35,171 nt of DNA from DATNBT01 sp964579765 (GTDB lineage Bacteria; Acidobacteriota; Vicinamibacteria; Vicinamibacterales; CAVVIG01), in the NCBI GenBank assembly GCA_964579765.1, contig CAZOIK010000093.1, positions 1-35,171 of the forward strand, given 5' to 3'. A program made the translations under genes and the position numbers. Positions 15,660-22,676 of this stretch are shown here, in pieces. Each line of letters opens with the position of its first letter. Within the stretch, counting starts at the first letter, position 1. Under the pieces are notes generated by a model that saw only the letters and a list, made by a program, of their open reading frames with translations, ran no database searches and was not told the DNA's origin.

Positions 15660-15872
15660 GGGGACCCGCGTGAGTCCGCGCCAGCCCGGACGGTGACCGC
15701 CGCTCCCGAGTGCTGATCGACGCGTGCCGGCGCGCATCCGCCGCTGCCGGACGCAGATCCGGGGCTGCCGCAGCCGGATCCGAGGCTGCCTCAACCGGAT
15801 CGACGCGTCCGGATCCTCAGCCGCCCGCCCTGAGTTCTTGGTGCTCCCTTACATCGAAGTGAAAAACGCTCT
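15660..15872. other. Intergenic stretch between the small ORF and purH
   Basis: No supported gene lies here. It holds the 21-bp tandem repeat at 15736-15798. A plus-strand frame is open from 15697 to 15876 but has only a GTG at 15724 as a possible start and no ribosome binding site. No clear terminator is visible for the convergent pair. Confidence 0.5.
15736..15798. repeat. Three tandem 21-bp units
   Basis: Units start at 15736, 15757 and 15778 and follow the pattern ATCCGNNGCTGCCNNANCNG; a fourth, broken unit begins at 15799 (ATCGACGCG). Because 21 is a multiple of three, any frame gives a heptapeptide repeat: on the plus strand IRRCRTQ, IRGCRSR, IRGCLNR. No translation start supports a protein, so I treat it as a non-coding tandem repeat. 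Confidence 0.7.
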
Positions 15873-17477
15873 CTAGTGTCGAAAATGCCGTCGTCCCGCG
15901 AACACCATCGCGAGGCCGTGTTCGTCGGCAGCGGCAATCACCTCCGCGTCCTTCACCGACCCTCCGGGCTGAATCACCGCCTTCGCGCCGGCGTTCGCGA
16001 CGACGTCGAGGCCGTCGCGGAACGGAAAGAAGGCGTCGGATGCACAGACGGAGCCCGCGAGCGACACGTTCGCGTCGCGCGCTTTCATGACGGCGACGTT
16101 CGCGGCATCGACGCGGCTCATCTGGCCGGCACCGATTGCAAGGGTCGCATGCGCGTCGGTGAAGATGATCGTGTTCGACTTGACGTGGGCGCAGACGCGC
16201 CACGCGAAGCGCAGCGCGGTCCACTCCTCGGCCGTCGGCTGACGCTTCGTCGGCACGCTGAAGCCCGGAGGCAGCGCGCCGGCGCCCCACGGCTCGGCCG
16301 CTTCGACCACGCGATCGCTCGACTGCATCAGCATCGCGCCGAGAATCGAGCGCATGTCCACCGTGTCGCGCAGGCCGGAGAAATCGGCGACGACGACGCG
16401 CATGTTCGCCTTCTTCGCGAGGATCGCCTTCGCGGCCTCGTCAACGGCCGGCGCGACGACGGCGTCGATGCGCGTGGACGCAATGGCTTCGGCGGCGGCC
16501 ACGTCGATGGGGCGATTGAGCCCGATGATGCCGCCGAAGGCCGAGACGGGATCCGCCTGCCGCGCGCGAACGTAGGCGTCGGCGATAGAGGTGCCGATGG
16601 CGGCGCCGCACGGATTGGTGTGCTTGATCACCGCCGCAGCCGGCTCGTCGAACTCGAGGACAATGCGGGCCGCGGCGTCGAGATCGAGCAGGTTCGTGTA
16701 TGAGAGCTCCTTGCCCTGGATGATGCTGGCGGCGGCGAATCCGGCAGGCCTGAAGGCCTGCCGTACACCAGCGGCGCTCGCGTACCAGGCGGCGGGCTGG
16801 TGCGGGTTCTCGCCGTAACGCAGATCGCGAATCTTCTCGAGCGTGGCGTTCACGCGTAACGGCAGCAGCTCGCGCGCTCCCCGTTCGAACGCCGAGTCCC
16901 GCAGCGCGATGTCGGCGAGCGTCGCGCTGATGTCTCCGTCGTACGCCGCCGTGTGCGCGAACGCCTTCTGCATCAGCTCGAACCGGAACGCGAGGCTCGG
17001 CGTCGCGTCGAGTTGCCCGAGCAGGCGCGGGTAGTCGGCCGGGTCGATCACGACAAGGACGTCGCGGAAGTTCTTGGCCGCCGCCCGGACCATCGAGGGG
17101 CCGCCGATGTCGATTTCTTCGACAAGTTGATCAAATGTCGCCGCCGGGTTCGCCGCGGTCTCGGCAAACGGGTAGAGGTTGACGACCACTAGGTCAACCA
17201 GGCCGACGCCGTGGCGTTGCAGGGCCTCGAGATCCTCGGGGCGACCCCGCCGCGCGAGGATGCCGCCGTGCAGCTTCGGATGGAGCGTCTTCACGCGTCC
17301 ATCGAGCATTTCCGGGAAGCCGGTCACGTCGGAGACGTTGGTCACGGGGAGACCGGCCGACGCCAGCGTGCGCGCCGTGCCGCCGGTCGAGACCAGCTCG
17401 AACCCGCGCGACACGAGGCCGCGGCCCAGGTCGATGATGCCGGTCTTATTGGAGACGCTCAACAGGGCTCTTGGCAT
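15873..17477 (-). CDS. purH: Bifunctional AICAR transformylase/IMP cyclohydrolase PurH
   Basis: 534 aa from the ATG at 17477 (MPRALLSVSNKTG, the family start; another ATG three codons earlier is possible). It performs the last two steps of IMP synthesis. The N-terminal cyclohydrolase (MGS-like) domain includes GTARTLASAGLPVTNVSDVTGFPEMLDGRVKTLHPKLHGGIL; the C-terminal transformylase has the catalytic Lys-His in VIKHTNPCGAA and NPGGSVKD-type ending (IQPGGSVKD). Residues 238-246 (VRQAFRPAG) are not family sequence. They lie between ENPHQPAAWYAS and IIQGKELSYTNLLDLDAA and are encoded by a complete REP-like palindrome. The gene is otherwise intact and must be functional if purines are made. It is divergent from the cold-shock gene. 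Confidence 0.97.
   Translation of the reverse strand: MPRALLSVSNKTGIIDLGRGLVSRGFELVSTGGTARTLASAGLPVTNVSDVTGFPEMLDGRVKTLHPKLHGGILARRGRPEDLEALQRHGVGLVDLVVVNLYPFAETAANPAATFDQLVEEIDIGGPSMVRAAAKNFRDVLVVIDPADYPRLLGQLDATPSLAFRFELMQKAFAHTAAYDGDISATLADIALRDSAFERGARELLPLRVNATLEKIRDLRYGENPHQPAAWYASAAGVRQAFRPAGFAAASIIQGKELSYTNLLDLDAAARIVLEFDEPAAAVIKHTNPCGAAIGTSIADAYVRARQADPVSAFGGIIGLNRPIDVAAAEAIASTRIDAVVAPAVDEAAKAILAKKANMRVVVADFSGLRDTVDMRSILGAMLMQSSDRVVEAAEPWGAGALPPGFSVPTKRQPTAEEWTALRFAWRVCAHVKSNTIIFTDAHATLAIGAGQMSRVDAANVAVMKARDANVSLAGSVCASDAFFPFRDGLDVVANAGAKAVIQPGGSVKDAEVIAAADEHGLAMVFAGRRHFRH
16740..16766 (-). repeat. REP-like palindrome inserted in frame in purH
   Basis: The coding-strand sequence is GTACGGCAGGCC, TTCA, GGCCTGCCGGA: 27 bases, i.e. 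nine codons. The stem GGCAGGCC/GGCCTGCC is perfect (16743-16762). The foot is GTAC where the intergenic copies have GTAG; GTAG would also have kept the frame, so the change is not needed to avoid a stop. It adds V-R-Q-A-F-R-P-A-G to the protein. Confidence 0.8.
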
Positions 17478-17499
17478 GGGCGACAAAGTCCAGTATTAT
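17471..17499 (+). promoter_or_regulatory. Candidate sigma70-type promoter reading toward the cold-shock gene
   Basis: TTGGCA (17471-17476) and TATTAT (17494-17499) are 17 bp apart. The start site would be near 17506, giving a leader of about 138 nt for the cold-shock gene. The same AT-rich core reads GATAAT on the minus strand and could instead be the -10 of purH, so the direction is uncertain. Confidence 0.4.
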
Positions 17500-17535
17500 C
17501 TTCCTCGACGCCGGGCGGGCCTGGCGCCGTAAGGG

Positions 17536-17566
17536 AAAGGCCGCAACCACTGCGGCCTTTTTTTTT
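17536..17566 (+). terminator. Intrinsic terminator in the cold-shock gene leader
   Basis: AAAGGCCGCA, loop ACCAC, then TGCGGCCTTT form a perfect 10-bp stem that runs into nine T residues. The orientation is plus only. No plus-strand gene lies upstream, so the hairpin must act within the leader of the cold-shock gene or end a separate short RNA of about 60 nt. Confidence 0.85.
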
Positions 17567-17643
17567 GCCTCGGCAACGGTTGCCGACGGCTGGTTCATCG
17601 GCGCGCCGAACAGAGAACAGCGCCGACGTAAGGAAGAAGAACG

Positions 17644-17847
17644 ATGCGCATCACAGGAAAAGTGAAGTGGTTCAACAACGCCAAGGGATATGGATTCATC
17701 GAGCGTGACGGAGGCAGCGACGTCTTCGTGCACTACTCGGCAATCCAGGGCGACGGGTTCCGGTCGCTCGAAGAGGGCATGGCGGTCGAATTCGAGATCG
17801 TTGACGGCCCGAAAGGCCCGCAGGCCGGCAACGTCACCAAGCTGTAG
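17644..17847 (+). CDS. Cold-shock domain protein
   Basis: 67 aa, a single cold-shock domain of the CspA type. RNP1 is KGYGFIE (residues 14-20) and RNP2 is DVFVHYSAI (26-34), with the FEIVDGPKGPQAGNVTKL ending. AAGGAAGAAG lies just upstream of the ATG. Such proteins bind single-stranded nucleic acid, act as RNA chaperones and can melt terminator hairpins. The leader (17500-17643) holds an intrinsic terminator and two further palindromes, TCGGCAACGGTTGCCGA (17570-17586) and TCGGCGCGCCGA, which suggests post-initiation control. A heptamer-repeat hairpin follows the stop. Confidence 0.97.
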   Translation: MRITGKVKWFNNAKGYGFIERDGGSDVFVHYSAIQGDGFRSLEEGMAVEFEIVDGPKGPQAGNVTKL

Positions 17848-17852
17848 TTGAC

Positions 17853-17920
17853 GTAGAGCAGAGGGCAGAGGGCAGAGGGCACGCTCCTCGCCTCTGCCCT
17901 CTGCCTTTTGCCCTCTGCCC
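17853..17920. repeat. Heptamer (GGGCAGA) inverted array after the cold-shock gene
   Basis: The plus strand starts GTAGAGCAGAGGGC and repeats CAGAGGG three times (to about 17880). After a short loop the complementary units CCTCTGCCCTCTGCC and TTTTGCCCTCTGCCC follow (17890-17920). The arms can fold into one long hairpin between two genes that converge (the cold-shock gene and the gene ending at 17944), so it may act as a two-way transcript end. It shares its unit type with 8228-8259. Confidence 0.7.
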
Positions 17921-17943
17921 GCTGCTCTTCCCCTCTCCCTGCC

Positions 17944-18525
17944 TCAGTCAATCCCGTGCATGGCGCGGGCCGTGAAACTGACCTTCCCGTCCTTGATGGC
18001 GACGCGGAACGCGACCTCGGTGTCTCCGTCCTCGTTCAGCTTCTTCACCTGGTTCTTCACCAGCTCCGCGAACTTGTGGTACGGCACCGGGTCGAGGCCG
18101 ACTTCGTTCCGCGCCTCGGCGAGCGACTCGTAGAGATCGTGCAGCTTGTCCTGCTCGCGCAGCACGTCGCTGAACGCCGCGACGTGGAGAATCCGGTTCT
18201 CGGGCCTCTTCGGCTCGTCCTGCGCCTTGTGATGCGCGAACGGCCCCGGGCGGCCCTCCTCGCGCGCGCGCAGGCCCTTGTCCCACAGCTCGATGAGCGT
18301 CGCGAAGCGTGACTGCAGCGTCTGAAAACGGAAGCGATCGCCGTAGTTCTGAATGAACCCGCGATCGTAGCGCTTCACGAGCGCTTCGACGGCGCTCCGA
18401 GTCTCCCACGGCGGCTTCGGCAGCCGGCCGCTGAAGAACATGTTGTACTGCGCCTCGAGGTTCTTGAGCCCCGTCTCGAGCTTCTGCAGATCGCGTTCGA
18501 CTTCGCTGACGTGACTCTTGGCCAC
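17944..18525 (-). CDS. Conserved protein resembling the MXAN_5187 C-terminal family
   Basis: 193 aa from the GTG at 18525. The N-terminus is a predicted coiled coil (VSEVERDLQKLETGLKNLEAQYNMFF). It is followed by SGRLPKPPWETRSAVEALVKRYDRGFIQNYGDRFRFQTLQSRFATLIELWDKGLRAREEGR, which I recognise as resembling the MXAN_5187-type domain found in myxobacteria and Acidobacteria. The C-terminal 80 residues are mixed alpha/beta with a basic patch (VKNQVKKLNEDG). No enzyme motif is seen and no function is known. It begins four bases after the stop of the gene at 18529, so the pair is cotranscribed. Confidence 0.6.
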   Translation of the reverse strand: MAKSHVSEVERDLQKLETGLKNLEAQYNMFFSGRLPKPPWETRSAVEALVKRYDRGFIQNYGDRFRFQTLQSRFATLIELWDKGLRAREEGRPGPFAHHKAQDEPKRPENRILHVAAFSDVLREQDKLHDLYESLAEARNEVGLDPVPYHKFAELVKNQVKKLNEDGDTEVAFRVAIKDGKVSFTARAMHGID

Positions 18526-18528
18526 AGC

Positions 18529-18939
18529 CTAGGGGTTGACGAAGAAGCCCACGAGCGGAATCCACAGCTCGCGTCCGTACGGCAGCGGCTGGTCGTCCAC
18601 GAGGATCTCCGTGTCGGCCGAGCGGCCGACGACGTCGAAGACCTCGCGCAGGCGCGCCGCGTCGGCCGTGAAGAACCTCGCGCGGTAGCGCGTCCCGGGG
18701 CCGGCGCCCGTCTCGCGGAAGCCCGGCGACCGGCGCGCGAGCTCGAGCGCGCGCGAAAAGTCCGGCACGTCGAGGCGCGGGAAGACCAGCGTGATGGAGA
18801 ACGGCCGGCTCGCGCGATCCGGCGTCAGCACGGCGCGCAGCTCGGGATTCAGCTCGATCAGCTCGTCGGACGTCAGAGGCTGAGGGTGCTCCGCCGCCGG
18901 CCAGCGTGAGTCGAGCGGCCGGACTTTTGGCTGCGCCAC
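18529..18939 (-). CDS. Hypothetical protein cotranscribed with the MXAN_5187-like gene
   Basis: 136 aa from the GTG at 18939. I do not recognise the family. The body has alternating strands and helices: ASRPFSITLVFPRLDVPDFSRALELARR, then a repeat-like segment GTRYRARFFTADAARLREVFDVVGR, then ILVDDQPLPYGRELWIPLVGFFVNP. No signal peptide or membrane segment is seen. An alternative ATG at 18969 would add ten residues encoded by a repeat. TATTAT ends seven bases upstream of the GTG on the minus strand, so a leaderless transcript is possible. It lies back to back with the exported protein gene at 18998. Confidence 0.6.
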   Translation of the reverse strand: MAQPKVRPLDSRWPAAEHPQPLTSDELIELNPELRAVLTPDRASRPFSITLVFPRLDVPDFSRALELARRSPGFRETGAGPGTRYRARFFTADAARLREVFDVVGRSADTEILVDDQPLPYGRELWIPLVGFFVNP

Positions 18940-18950
18940 GACGACAATAA

Positions 18951-18988
18951 TATTGCAGAATTGCGGCATGGCAGGATTGCAGGATTGT
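18951..18988. repeat. GCAGGATTG-type repeat in the divergent promoter region
   Basis: Units TTGCAGAATTGCGGCATGGC and AGGATTGCAGGATTG fill most of the 58 bp between two divergent genes. The vocabulary matches 4071-4109 and 7432-7536. TAATAT at 18948-18953 just to its left is the only promoter-like element. Confidence 0.55.
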
Positions 18989-18997
18989 AAGCGTGCA

Positions 18998-20065
18998 ATG
19001 CTCGCGGCCGTCGTCGTGGTGGTGGCCGCGACGTGCACGGTTCGCATTCACAGTCAGTCGGCGTTCGCCGCGCTCAGCGAGCAGCTGTCCGAGCCGGACG
19101 GCGAGTTCGACACCGACAACCTGATTTCCAACGAAAGCTCATATCTGCACGTCATGCCCGCGCTCGAGCAGGCCGGCGTCACCGGAGGCGTCTACGTCGG
19201 CGTCGGGCCCGATCAGAACTTCTCGTACATCGCGCACATCCGGCCGACGTCCGCGTTCATCATCGACGTCCGCCGCGACAACCTGCTGCTGCATCTGCTG
19301 TTCAAGGCGCTGTTCGCCGCGTCGCGCGACCGCGTCGAATTCCTAGGCCTGCTGATCGGCCGCGCGGCGCCCGATCGGCCCGACACGTGGCGCGACGCGA
19401 CGATCGAGAAGATCGTCATGTACTTCGACCGGGCGAAGCCGCTCTCGCCCGCGGCGCTCGCCGCGACGTCCGAGCGGCTGCACGATCTCGTCCACAAGAC
19501 CGGGATGCCGATGTCGGATCGCGACCTCGCGACGATCGACCGCTTTCACGGCCAGTTCGTCCGAGACGGCCTCGGCCTGCAGTTCCACTCGACCGGCCGG
19601 CCGGCGCGCGAGTACTACCCGACCTATCGCGATCTGCTGCTCGAGACCGACCGCCGCGGCCGGCAGCTCTCGTACCTGGCGTCGGAAGACGACTTCCAGT
19701 TCGTGAAAGGCCTCGAAGGGCGCGACCTCGTGGTGCCCGTCGTCGGCAACCTCGCCGGACCGCACGCGCTGGCCGCCATCGGCGGCGAGATCGCGCGCCG
19801 CGGCGAGAAGGTGTCGGCGTTCTACATCTCGAACATCGAGAACTACCTGTTCCGCGACGGCAGCTTCCAGCGCTACATCGAGAACGTGAAGAAGCTTCCG
19901 CATACGGACAAGAGCGTGATCATCCGATCGCTCTTCGGCGGCTACATGCTGCCCGAGTCAGTGCCCGGCTACTACAGCACGCAGCAAATGCAGAAGATCG
20001 ACGACCTGCTCGCCAACTGCGGCGCCACGCGCTGCCGCGGATACTACGACCTTCTCAAGAAGTAG
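18998..20065 (+). CDS. Exported protein resembling the LIC_10091 family
   Basis: 355 aa from the ATG at 18998; the 15 upstream in-frame codons are repeat sequence. A signal peptide or membrane anchor (MLAAVVVVVAATCTVRIHSQSAFA) is followed by a conserved body: FDTDNLISNESSYLHVMPALE, GGVYVGVGPDQNFSYIAHIRPTSAFIIDVRRDNLLLHLLFKALF, and VVPVVGNLAGPHALAAIGGEIARRGEKVSAFYISNIENYLF. The glycine-rich GVGPDQN and the acidic FIIDVRR resemble a Rossmann/methyltransferase-like arrangement. I recall this pattern from LIC_10091-like proteins of Leptospira and Acidobacteria, whose function is unknown. It ends with two cysteines (LANCGATRCRGYYDLLKK). Confidence 0.65.
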   Translation: MLAAVVVVVAATCTVRIHSQSAFAALSEQLSEPDGEFDTDNLISNESSYLHVMPALEQAGVTGGVYVGVGPDQNFSYIAHIRPTSAFIIDVRRDNLLLHLLFKALFAASRDRVEFLGLLIGRAAPDRPDTWRDATIEKIVMYFDRAKPLSPAALAATSERLHDLVHKTGMPMSDRDLATIDRFHGQFVRDGLGLQFHSTGRPAREYYPTYRDLLLETDRRGRQLSYLASEDDFQFVKGLEGRDLVVPVVGNLAGPHALAAIGGEIARRGEKVSAFYISNIENYLFRDGSFQRYIENVKKLPHTDKSVIIRSLFGGYMLPESVPGYYSTQQMQKIDDLLANCGATRCRGYYDLLKK

Positions 20066-20092
20066 CGCGGATCTCTCGTCGCGCGGGCCGCC

Positions 20093-20395
20093 CTACGTAC
20101 GCGGCGGCGAATGCTCGGCCAGATCGCCGACGACGGTCGTCCACTCGCGGACGCGCCAGCGCGCGACGAGGCCGTTGACGACGTACGGATCGTTTGTCGC
20201 GAAGGCTTCTGCCGCTGCCGGCGACGATCCTTTGAACAGGAGCACGGCGCCGTCCACCGGATCCGCGAGCGCGCCGCCCAGCACCAGTTCGCCCCGCTCG
20301 GCGGCGCGCGTCGCATGCGCCAGATGCGCCGCGCGGAACGGCAGTCGCTTCACGGCGTAGTCACCGACGACGTCGTAGAACAGGAGGTAGTGCAC
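20093..20395 (-). CDS. YciI-family protein
   Basis: 100 aa from the GTG at 20395. YciI signature: HYLLFYDVVGDYAVKRLPFRAAHLAHATRAAERGELVLGGAL, then DGAVLLFKGSSPAAAEAFATNDPYVVNGLVARWRVREW. The family has a ferredoxin-like fold with a conserved His-Asp pair (seen in RAAHLAHA and NDPY) and an unproven enzymatic role. The whole 35-bp gap to the upstream cupin gene is a heptamer repeat. That repeat provides GGAG eight bases before the GTG, so it seems to be the ribosome binding site. Confidence 0.88.
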   Translation of the reverse strand: MHYLLFYDVVGDYAVKRLPFRAAHLAHATRAAERGELVLGGALADPVDGAVLLFKGSSPAAAEAFATNDPYVVNGLVARWRVREWTTVVGDLAEHSPPRT

Positions 20396-20398
20396 GGT

Positions 20399-20432
20399 GT
20401 AGTCTCCAGTCCCCAGTCTCCAGTCTCCAGTC
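20399..20432 (-). repeat. Heptamer array (CTGGAGA/CTGGGGA) between cupin and YciI genes
   Basis: On the plus strand it starts GTAGTCTCCAGTCCCCAGTC and continues with two AGTCTCC units. The same start (GTAGTCTCCAGTC) opens both arms of the large hairpin at 25943-26091. It overlaps the TGA of the cupin gene at one end and the leader of the YciI gene at the other. Confidence 0.75.
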
Positions 20433-20898
20433 ACTTCTTCGGAGCGGGATGGATGTTGTCGACCCACGGCACGTCGTCGGGCGGCTCGGCCGGGGCGATG
20501 TCGAGGTTCACGACGACCGGATCCTGGCCGCTCCGCACGAGGACGCAGCTCAGCGGCTCGTGGGGATTCGCGTTGATCTCCTGGTGCGGGACGTACGGCG
20601 GCACGTAGATGAAGTCGCCCGGCCCCGCCTCGGCGACGTACTCGAGATGCTCGCCCCAGCGCATCCGCGCGCGTCCGGAGACGACATAGATGACGCTCTC
20701 GAGATCGCCGTGGTGATGCGCGCCCGTCTTCGCGTTCGGATGAATCGTGACGGTGCCCGCCCAGAGCTTGCTCGCGCCGGTCCGCGCGTTGGTGATCGCC
20801 GCCGCGCGGCTCATGCCCGGCGTCTGCGGCGTGTTCACGTCGAGATCGGACCCCGGCACGATTTTCACGCCGTGGTCGCGCCAGTAACTGGGATCCAT
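20431..20898 (-). CDS. Cupin-domain protein
   Basis: 155 aa with a strong AAGGAGGA site before the ATG at 20898. A single cupin: motif 1 GAHHHGDLESVIYVVSGRARMRWG has metal ligands H61-H63 and E67, and motif 2 GDFIYVPPYVPHQEINA has H105. No signal peptide, so cytoplasmic. Small stand-alone cupins of this sort include isomerases and dioxygenases, but nothing here points to a substrate. It is separated from the YciI gene only by a repeat and may share its transcript. Confidence 0.88.
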   Translation of the reverse strand: MDPSYWRDHGVKIVPGSDLDVNTPQTPGMSRAAAITNARTGASKLWAGTVTIHPNAKTGAHHHGDLESVIYVVSGRARMRWGEHLEYVAEAGPGDFIYVPPYVPHQEINANPHEPLSCVLVRSGQDPVVVNLDIAPAEPPDDVPWVDNIHPAPKK

Positions 20899-20920
20899 GC
20901 TCCTCCTTGGACGGCTCGCG

Positions 20921-21934
20921 TCAGCGGATGAAAAAATGCGCGTTGCTCGTGAACGCCGACGCGCTGAACGACCCGACGAACGCCTCGACCTCGATGCGGC
21001 TGTCGCTCATCATCTGGACGAGCAGCGTGCCGATAGCCGGCGGCGGGTTGGTGGGCGGCCCGGTGCGCGCGGACGTCAGCGTGTACTTGACGATGCCGCT
21101 CGCCACCGAGACGTCGGCCGGCGCCGGCTCGCCCGGGCCGATGGCGTACACTCCGCTCAGCGGCACGCCGCCGAGGGCAATCCGCACTTCCGACGGATCG
21201 TAGGTGTTGTACGCAAACGACAGCGCGTACGATCCGCCGGCATCGAGAAACCAGTTGCCGACGAGACGCCCCGCGACGTCGAAGTCGAACCTGCCGTCGA
21301 GATCGCCGCCGATCCGCTGCACCTTCGCATACAGCTGCGAGCGGAGCGGTTCGTCGAAATACTGCAGCGGCGCGTCGCCGTGGACGGTTTCGTCCGGATA
21401 TCGCGACGGGCTGAGAATGTTGCGCGTCAGGTCGTAGTTGATGACGCCGAGGTCGATGCCGTACGCGGATCCGGTCGTCCCCAGCCGCTGGCCCGACGTC
21501 ACCATCGTCCCTGGACTCACCGGCACGTCGGGGACGACGTGATCGAGGTAGTACACCTTGTCGCCGCTGACGCGCATCATGATCTTCGACTCGGTCCCCT
21601 GCCCGCCGATGACGAAGAAAATCGTCCCGGACGCCGGCGCGAAGACGGGCTGGACTCGTGACGCGGGCGACTCGCCGGCATCCGGCGCCGCGAAGTACAG
21701 GTAGATGTGATCGGTCGGCGTCGTGTGGCCGGGCGGATTCAGGTTGCCGAGCGGCGTGATGAAGCGAATCTGCTCGACCGCGATCGGCAGCGCGTGGAAC
21801 GCGAGCGGTCCGGACGGCAGCCCGCCGGTGTGGTCGTTTGCCCCGTTCGACGAGGGAGACGACGGCGTCATCCCGGAGCCGCCGTGGCAGGCGATGGTCA
21901 ACGCGGCGGTCGCGACGGCGGCTGCGCGGCGCAC
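20921..21934 (-). CDS. Lipoprotein with a degenerate M23-like domain
   Basis: 337 aa from the GTG at 21934. The N-terminus MRRAAAVATAALTIAC is a lipoprotein signal with Cys at 16, followed by a Ser/Pro/Gly linker. The section PLGNLNPPGHTTPTDHIYLYF ... VFAPASGTIFFVIGG ... VYYLDHVVPDVPVSPGTMVTSGQRLGTTGSAYGIDLGVINYD has the strand order of LytM/M23 peptidases: an H-x3-D-like HTTPTD, PVSPGTMVTSGQRLG, then the last pair. The usual HxH zinc ligand pair is not seen, so it is probably not an active endopeptidase. The C-terminal third is a beta-rich domain. The start is one base beyond the SDR stop. Confidence 0.55.
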   Translation of the reverse strand: MRRAAAVATAALTIACHGGSGMTPSSPSSNGANDHTGGLPSGPLAFHALPIAVEQIRFITPLGNLNPPGHTTPTDHIYLYFAAPDAGESPASRVQPVFAPASGTIFFVIGGQGTESKIMMRVSGDKVYYLDHVVPDVPVSPGTMVTSGQRLGTTGSAYGIDLGVINYDLTRNILSPSRYPDETVHGDAPLQYFDEPLRSQLYAKVQRIGGDLDGRFDFDVAGRLVGNWFLDAGGSYALSFAYNTYDPSEVRIALGGVPLSGVYAIGPGEPAPADVSVASGIVKYTLTSARTGPPTNPPPAIGTLLVQMMSDSRIEVEAFVGSFSASAFTSNAHFFIR

Positions 21935-21935
21935 G

Positions 21936-22676
21936 TCAGTTCCCCCCGGCCACGTCGAGGAACGCGCCCGTGGTGAACGACGCTTCGTCGGACAGGAGCC
22001 AGAGAATTGCGCGCGCGATTTCCTCGGGCTGGCCGCCTCGTTTCATCGCGACCAGGTGCTTCACGCGCTCGACGCGATCGGGCTCGCCGCCGCTCGCGTG
22101 CAGCTCGGTATAGACGTGGCCGGCGCGGACGGCGTTGACGCGAATGCCTTCCTGCGCCACTTCCTTGGCCAGGCCGGTCGTCATCGTGTCGAGCGCGCCC
22201 TTCGACGCCGCATAATCGACGTATTCGTTCGGCGACCCGAGCCGCGACGCGCCGGACGAGACGTTGACGATGGCGCCGCCGCGGCCGCCGTACTTCGTGG
22301 ACATGCGTTTCACGGCTTCTCTCGCGCAGAGGAACGGGCCGACGACGTTGGTGGCGAGGACGCGGCCGATGCGCGCGCCGTCCATCGCGTCGAGCCGCAT
22401 CTGCCGCTCGAGGACGGCGGCGTTGTTGACGAGCGCGTCGAGCGGCCCGAGCGCCCGGTCGCAGGTCTCGAACAGGCGGACCACGTCGCCGTCCACCGCG
22501 ACGTCGGCTGCCACGGCCACGGCACGTCGTCCCTCGGCCTCCACCTGAGCGACGACGCGTGCCGCGGCGTCCTTGTTGCGGCGGTAGTTCACGCAGACGT
22601 CGTAGCCGCGCGCGGCGGCCAGCCGGGCAGTGGCGGCGCCGATGCCGCGGCTGCCGCCCGTCACGAGCAGAATCAC
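21936..22676 (-). CDS. SDR-family oxidoreductase
   Basis: 246 aa, classical short-chain dehydrogenase length. NAD(P) motif TGGSRGIG at residues 6-13, NNAA at 84-87, catalytic S140/S141, Y155 and K159 (YAASK). The arginine in the YRRN segment after strand 2 suggests NADP(H) preference. It ends in SFTTGAFLDVAGGN as in FabG-like enzymes. The GTG start at 22676 overlaps the cupin stop (GTGA), so it is coupled to the two genes upstream. The substrate cannot be told. Confidence 0.93.
   Translation of the reverse strand: MILLVTGGSRGIGAATARLAAARGYDVCVNYRRNKDAAARVVAQVEAEGRRAVAVAADVAVDGDVVRLFETCDRALGPLDALVNNAAVLERQMRLDAMDGARIGRVLATNVVGPFLCAREAVKRMSTKYGGRGGAIVNVSSGASRLGSPNEYVDYAASKGALDTMTTGLAKEVAQEGIRVNAVRAGHVYTELHASGGEPDRVERVKHLVAMKRGGQPEEIARAILWLLSDEASFTTGAFLDVAGGN

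Noticed and set aside
16740..16766. Intein or frameshift in purH
   Set aside because: The extra segment is only nine codons, in frame, with no splicing motifs.
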